NCBI GenBank assembly: GCA_026874595.1 | Contig: CM049314.1 | Span: 70,818,300 to 70,882,299 of the forward strand | Origin: Sipunculus nudus | Taxonomy: Eukaryota; Annelida; Sipuncula; Golfingiida; Sipunculidae | Direction: 5' to 3' | DNA: 64,000 bases | In this document: positions 58,126 through 64,000 of the stretch, piece after piece | Position numbering within the stretch: position 1 is the stretch's first letter | Layout of the letters: every line of letters begins with the position of its first letter | The notes under the pieces: generated by a model | The model's input: the letters and a program-made list of their open reading frames with translations, nothing else | The model's database searches: none | Told to the model about the DNA's origin: nothing | Translations under genes and position numbers: made by a program

Positions 58126-59544
58126 AAAAGTACGATGGCTTGGTCAGAACATGCATAAAAATGTTTTTATTTCGTGCACATGAGACAGTATCTCGAGTGC
58201 ACGGGACAGTACCGCGTGCGCAGGAAATATCAATCTCGTGCGCATTTGATGTTATGCATGTCCTCTTTTAATGTAGAATTATTGATTTAGGCCACCTAAT
58301 TGGATACCAGTTGGTGGTTTCTGGTAACGGTTGAGCCTGGGGGCGGTAGAGGGCCACCTTCCTTCATCACAGATTTGTATTCATGATTTCATATCCCAAG
58401 GACAGTAAAGATAAAGATGACTCTTGATACCTGAAAGCGGAATTATGAGTGTAGAACATGATAGTTTTTTTTTATTTTATATTTGGTCTTCCTTAAGTGT
58501 AAAGCTTTTTTGTTCATGTTGCGAGACAGATACTATGGTAGACCGATACCATGTGAAATACAGTGATGTCTGTTATTTACTAGGTAGATAATGATTTAGA
58601 CAAACACGACAAACACACTAACACAGTGCGAATTTGGGGGGGGGGGGGTACAGAAAACACTTATATTGGATTTGGAATATAATTGGTCGATTTTGTTATT
58701 CAGACATATACTTTCAAGCTTTCATTTATTTATAGACATCTTGTTTACGATTAAATAATTTCATAAAGATGTTTGTTTACCTAATAGAATGGCCTGTGAA
58801 ATTGATTAAACCGCAGGCTTGCATATAATATAGAAAAATGAATCATGTATCTATGGTATTTAGTTTTACATTCCCAAAATAATAAAAGAAAACAGGACTG
58901 AAGTTAAAGAGTAATGGGATGCAGGAATAAGAAAGGAATAAGAAATATAGGCTAATATTCTACAGGACATAGTCTCTAGATGATATATAATGAATAACTA
59001 AGTAACACCATATTTATCAAGCCACTGTAGAAAATCACTATGTAAACAAGACAGTTTGCTACATAACAAAAATTCAAGACAACTTTATTTTAAAAAGTAC
59101 TACAATATACCAAGAAGACTAAAAGACAGAATATATTGAATCATCTGCAATTACATCTTAGAAATTTAGAAGCATATTTTCCGGCTCATAAAGAACATGG
59201 CAGGATAACTGTAGACTGATAACGTTTATATTTTGCTATGGCATTTACGCGCATAACATGACTATATGCGAAGTGTGGATCCAAAATTAAAGTCAGCTAC
59301 AATGACCGCATAGAAAGTTATCAATAATTCCTAACAGACAATACTCTCCAACTCAAAAGATAAAAAGAATGATTAAACAAACAAACTATGTTAATAAATT
59401 TTCCTCCTCACTAAAACAATTTGTGTCAAATGTTCACCATGGTTGATGACCGCTATTTTGCGATCTGTCATGAACACGTGACATTTGGTGTTATGTTGGC
59501 ATCTTGTGGATATAAAAAAAATAAACATTAAAATTAAACTGGAA
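58126..59544. other. Noncoding stretch, no gene seen
   Basis: AT-rich, with a G-run near 58636-58648; no ORF or recognised repeat. Confidence 0.6.
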
Positions 59545-59830
59545 CGTATTTTCTTTGTCTTTAATTTGGTATCTCATTTGCAATATTCTATTCAAATTAA
59601 GCGGATCTAAAGTGATTTTTCCTTTCCCTGACCCTTCATATTTTTATGCTAAATAATGTAATTTCGGTGAGCAAGGGCCAAATAGTTTTTAGGCACTGAA
59701 ACGAAACTAGTATGTACTTCACCTGGGGACTCCCTCTAAATTCTACCCCTTGATGTTCTCTGTCCACCTACAAAATTTCCGATCTGTAACTATATGGTCC
59801 AAATTTAACGCTAAGCTACCTGACTAAAGG
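59545..59830. repeat. Direct repeat, first copy (~290 bp)
   Basis: Matches 60462-60755 in the same orientation. Shared blocks are TCTTTGTCTTTAATTTGGTAT versus TCTTTGGCTTTCTTTTGGTAT, then GGATCTAA, TTTTCATATTTT...ATGC, GGCACTGAAACGAAACT, and the end CCGATCTGTAACTATATGGTCCAAATTTAACGCTAAGCTACCTGACTAA in diverged form. It is probably the 3' end of a dispersed element read on the minus strand; the family is unknown. Confidence 0.65.
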
Positions 59831-60461
59831 CAAATCTTGATTGTACACCCCTTTGCAAATGAAACTACCCGAGTTATGTTCCAGAATGTGCCAGTACAGC
59901 TAATATATCGCATTGTAACCTATTGTCTATTTTATTTCTATGTAATATTTCAATTTGAAGTGAATCTTGAAACAGGTGATGTATAAGTGGTAATTTGTCA
60001 ACATATTATAAGAATGTGCTCACACTCTTTATGATAGTAAATAAAATAATTCTAATAAAAATTCATAGTGCTGACCCAGAAGTTTACATTTTGAATTTGC
60101 AACGATTTACAGACAGAGAACAGTTGCAATGAATAACACGAACAAACAAAAATATGAACCTTGGGTTAATCTTGATCGTAAATATGGTTTATCGGTCATA
60201 TTTAGTTCAAACACCAGGAGCCGCTAAGGCAACTATCCTTTATTAGAAACAGTTAATACTTTCCCAAAAACTAAATCACAAACTCAACAGTAGTAAACAG
60301 GAAATACATTTGCACATTTTGTTGTTGTTTAAACACTTAATATCCTGATTTAATGTTTGCATGTAGCTTTCCGAGTCCCGATCATGAGAAAATGACGTGA
60401 CCATTCAATATTTTTTGGCGAGAGGTGTATAATATAACAATGTAAATGGTAATGATAGAAA

Positions 60462-60755
60462 AACACTTCTTTGGCTTTCTTTTGGTATATAATTTACAAT
60501 ATTTCATTAAACCGTAATGGATCTAAGGTTATTTTTCTTTCCCTACCCCTCTTCATTTTCATGCGAAAAGAGGGTACTGTGATACACAAGGCGCAGATGG
60601 TTTTCAGGCTCTGAAACTTATCTCGCAGGTACTCCATGGGGGCACCCCCTCTGAAATCATCCGTTTTGGTGTACTCTACCAATATACAAACTTTGGTGCT
60701 TTTATCCGGTCTGTAACGATATGGACAAAATCTGACGCTAAGCTACCTGACTAAC
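60462..60755. repeat. Direct repeat, second copy (~290 bp)
   Basis: Second copy of 59545-59830, ending GACGCTAAGCTACCTGACTA. The sharp shared right border suggests an element terminus. Confidence 0.65.
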
Positions 60756-60829
60756 AATGAGGAACCTTACACTTACAATTGTTTACACTTACACTACACA
60801 CCTGTTGCAATCTGCTTTAACCGGCCTCA

Positions 60830-60965
60830 TCAGCAAACTCGAATCCTCCTGCTGTTTATGAGCTCAAAGGTCGAAGAACTCAAATTCAAATATAAATATG
60901 TTTGTACATTGATGATTTTGTTAACAATTTTGTTGTTTATTTTTCTTCTTTTGAAAAAACTCAGT
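60830..60965. repeat. Copy of the intron 3' end seen before the recombinase exon
   Basis: TGTTTATGAGCTCAAAGGTC, CATTGATGATTTTGTTA and TTTTTCTTCTTTTGAAAAAACTCAG parallel 19470-19566 (TGTTTATGAGGTCAAAGGTC ... CTTCTTTTTTTTAACTCTAG). Here no recombinase exon follows. Confidence 0.5.
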
Positions 60966-61652
60966 GATATTTAAGGGTCATGCATATACAGACCAAAACT
61001 GCCTTATTGTCACTCTTCCTTCCCAAACAATTACCGGTAATATTAAACCATTTGTTTTAAACACATTTTGACATTAGTTTTAAAACAATGTTAATAAAAT
61101 CGTTATGATCATTATATACATTAAGCCGTTTCATTAAAATGTGTTTATCAACGACAGAAAATATCTTCTTCCACACTGGCGACACCTGAGAGCGAACAGT
61201 GACACTTAATGTTCAAAGAGATAAAAGCGAGGACCCTTCTTTACTTATATTTGAAGGTGTCACGGTGAAGTTCTCGGTGACGTCTTTATTGTGTATCTGA
61301 GTTCACTAGATTTCACTCTCATTGCACTAGGTCACAGTGGACGGCCATTACACCATGTTTGCATGGTCTCTTAATAGGCCTTTCGTTTATTTTTTGTCTG
61401 CTCGACATATGAAAAAAAAACATTACAAGGACAATATATATTTGTCAATGGATTTAATTGGAGACCATTTGGTGGGGTAAATTAAAATTACACTATTGTT
61501 TATTACATTTATACCGTTTTTTCTTCCCAGAGCCCAGTTTTAAATATATTTCGGTTGCAGTTCACAAACACAAATCCGTCCACAGATGAATAAAAAATGC
61601 TACCTGAGTATGTTACCCTTCCCAATTTATAAAATAAATTAAAGTAAATACG
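60966..61652. other. Noncoding stretch, no gene seen
   Basis: 3' flank of the minus-strand protease gene. A minus-strand AATAAA is present near 61498-61503. Confidence 0.55.
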
Positions 61653-61741
61653 TACAGTAAAACCCCGAGCTGCGGACACCCCTCTGTCACGGACAAATCG
61701 TCCGGTCCCATCACTGTCCACTGTAGAGTGGTTTCACTGTA
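61653..61741. mobile_element. pogo-like MITE
   Basis: TA-CAGTAAAACCCC ... GGTTTCACTG-TA: inverted ends CAGTAAAACC/CAGTGAAACC flanked by TA dinucleotides, with a palindromic interior (CGGACAAATCGTCCGG). It is 85 bp between the TAs, typical of short pogo/Tc1-derived MITEs. Confidence 0.65.
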
Positions 61742-61911
61742 CCTTATATGAATGTCCCTCTGCCAGGTTGTATCACAGAATAAACAATAGATGGCGCTGA
61801 GACACATATGTGGTATGAATATAATATATAATGATTACATTTGTATAAATATCTATAATTCATTCTTCAGTAAGTAAAGCGATCAAATTCACAACTCATT
61901 AAATTAAGGAA

Positions 61912-63964
61912 TCAAATCCAAAGTTCTAGCACTGTGACTACCAGTATTAGTACAGCACGGCCGCCACATTTAGGGACAGAACCAACACAGTGGGAAAGAA
62001 GCGACCTCTGGTGGTACCGGTACCGGAACCGGATATAACGTCTGGCTTCTTGGTGGATATTTGGGTTTTTGTTTTTTACGTACATTCTTTCATTCCTATT
62101 TGACGGATGTTGGTCATTAATTATTTCCACGCCCCCATGAGGCAGCTTTTCTTCACTGTTGTTTGCTGCAAAACAGTGATTGGTTTCTTCAGAGTAATTT
62201 ACAACTACATTTTTTATATCAGCATTTGTCTTTATAGAACAGATAGCGTTCTGTTTGATCCAGTCTATATATTTGCTTATCCGGGTGTAGATGCTTGGTA
62301 AATACTGAAGGCAACTGTCATTTATAGTTCCAACTCCCCATGAAGCGACGCCAGCAATTATCCATGGGTCACGTGAACATTGTCTACACTGGAGCGGGCC
62401 TCCACTGTCGCCCTGTAAATAATGATTATGATAATAATAAAAATATTTATGATTTATTAATAATAATGATAAAATTAATAACAACATCATTAACAACAAC
62501 AACAACTGCAATACAACAACTCCTACTACTTATAATAATAATAATAATAAAATTAATAATGATAAAGTACTGTGATGTACATCAGATTTGGTTAAAACGT
62601 TATCCCGTGTATTATTACATTAATAACTAATGCAAAAAACACCACATTTAAGACACTAATTTTAAAAGTATACGCATACAGCACTCAAACATGGTCCAGA
62701 CATTAGAGACATTGGAAAGTGATTTAACACCCTTCATTAAAATTCCATGCTAATTCTACAGGCATAATTATATAGGTATGATAATATTTGAATACAAGTA
62801 GTTTTAATATAGTGTTCATAAAAATATCAAAGCTAGCGTCAACAATAGTGCCGGGTACCTGTCTAAATATCGTTACAGGATGCAAGGTTACCTTGCAGCC
62901 TGAAGACTTATGGTAATAATTATATACACAGATGTGGGTATCGAGCAGTCGCCCTCTAGTAGCACCCAACATCCTACTGCAGGCCTGGTTGCTTATGACG
63001 TGCATATTAACTTTTTGCAGAACATCGGGATAAAGATCCTTCCGTCCATCTTTAAAGCACATGAGAGACAAGAATAAAAACAGGACGGGTTGCAACTTAA
63101 GCACTTAGTATCATGAGAGTTGTAAATAGCAAGCGATGCATGGGGTTTAAACTGTACGCAACATGCCTGCCTCCATGAGCCGTTTCGATATTTGTGCAAG
63201 GTAAGGGTGTGATGCGGCAACAGGAATACTAGAATACAGCACTCTGATGTCAGTCTTAAAGTGGGAATATAACTGCGGAGAGTGTTTGGTTGCTTGGAGA
63301 TGGTCCAAATAGAAACCGGAGGAACGCTCATGGGATGACCGCGCCCTCCCCCGCAAAGTACAGTAGAGCGTCGTTAATCCGAAAGCCTCGGGTTACAAGC
63401 TTTTTGTTCGGATGAACAATCATTCAAATGAACGATGTTGCATGAAACTGCACCGGGAATCGCCGTGATTACCGCAGAGTTTCGGACGTTATCAGACACC
63501 GACTCACCAAAACTAATTATGCTAGACCAAAATAAACGTGTGGCAGTATATTGTAACATTTACGACTGATTTTATAAATTCATCAGTGGATTATCAGTGA
63601 ATCGTGTCCACGTTTCAGGGACTTGCAAACAATGAATGTGAATCCGGACTCGACCCTTCGACCCGTACGAGTGCTCTACTCGATCCGGACTGTATTTGGA
63701 AGCGTTGACTAGACTTTTTATGATTATTATCATATTAATTACTTCATTACCAAGATTCATCTGTGAACAGTCCAAAAATGAAAAAAAAATTGACTCGCCC
63801 ATTTTCCCAAAGCCACTGATGTAACACTTGTACTTCAGGAAGTCGTTTCCAGGTGTCGGAAGTAGAGCCGGCTGGACAAACGCAGTTATTTCTGTGGAAT
63901 GTGATAATTCGAGGTTGGCAATGTCGTTCCCCAGGAATGGATCTGAACTTTTGTATTCTGGGTA
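61912..63964 (-). CDS. Trypsin-like serine protease, last three exons (5' part beyond window)
   Basis: Exons are 63964-63799, 63049-62892 and 62412-61912. The first encodes YPEYKSSDPFLGNDIANLEL, with the catalytic Asp in NDIA, and CYISGFGK. The second carries DVLQKVNMHVISNQAC, LLDTHICVY and SSGCK. The third starts GDSGGPLQC with the catalytic Ser, then IIAGVASWGVG and PSIYTRISKYIDWIKQ. The split just before GDSGGP is the classic chymotrypsin-family intron position. The His exon lies outside the window. The first intron fits phase only with a GC donor (ATGG|GCGAGT); the second is GT-AG. After the domain a 100-residue tail ends in a hydrophobic run (AVLILVVTVLELWI), possibly a membrane or GPI signal. 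Family knowledge implies a secreted protease; the substrate is unknown. Confidence 0.87.
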
Positions 63965-64000
63965 CTATAAATTACAGATTTACTACACAGGCTACAGTGT

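Overview
This is AT-rich eukaryotic DNA, most likely from a bivalve or another lophotrochozoan. Genes are split by GT-AG introns. There is a tandem C1q-domain gene family, an SLC16 transporter and a trypsin-like protease, spread among many (AT)n microsatellites, tRNA-derived SINE, MITE, LINE, Ty3/gypsy and BEL/Pao sequences. No bacterial-style operon, CRISPR array, rRNA or functional tRNA gene was found. The species call is an inference.

Left part (1-18.6 kb): the window opens in the last exon of a C1q-domain gene. A complete paralogue, assembled here from three exons (13143-15251, 181 aa, secreted), lies 15.15 kb downstream on the same strand. The 3' flanks of both genes are homologous (1-1840 and 15149-18615), so this is a tandem segmental duplication. 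The downstream copy carries a 1.59-kb repeat element that the upstream copy lacks.

Middle part (19.5-42.2 kb): a tyrosine-recombinase remnant (19567-19880) is followed by a five-exon minus-strand SLC16/monocarboxylate-transporter-like gene (42164 down to 20566). All junctions are phase 1, but an in-frame TAG falls at the conserved Lys of the YFxKRR signature. Its 18.7-kb second intron holds a 34-bp minisatellite, foldback elements, a Mutator-like MITE and a LINE. The LINE is split by a Ty3/gypsy element (27718-40342), which is itself split by a second Ty3/gypsy element (32961-39683). The outer element has a PHD finger between RNase H and integrase. The inner one has the order PR-IN-RT-RH (integrase before reverse transcriptase), as in the Gmr1 group.

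Right part (42.2-64 kb): the upstream region of the SLC16 gene carries several perfect TGACGTCA sites. A minus-strand BEL/Pao element (45575-51806, LTRs apparently identical, 5-bp target duplication) sits in the 3' part of another LINE. After it come a pair of facing, diverged promoter-like repeats (53.37-53.78 and 57.73-58.13 kb), a tRNA-type SINE, small MITEs, and the last three exons of a minus-strand trypsin-like serine protease (63964-61912).

All three LTR elements have nearly identical LTRs, so they look recent, yet each has stops or frameshifts in its coding region. Either they were copied from defective masters or by helpers, or the assembly carries small errors. All calls come from reading the sequence; no database search was run.
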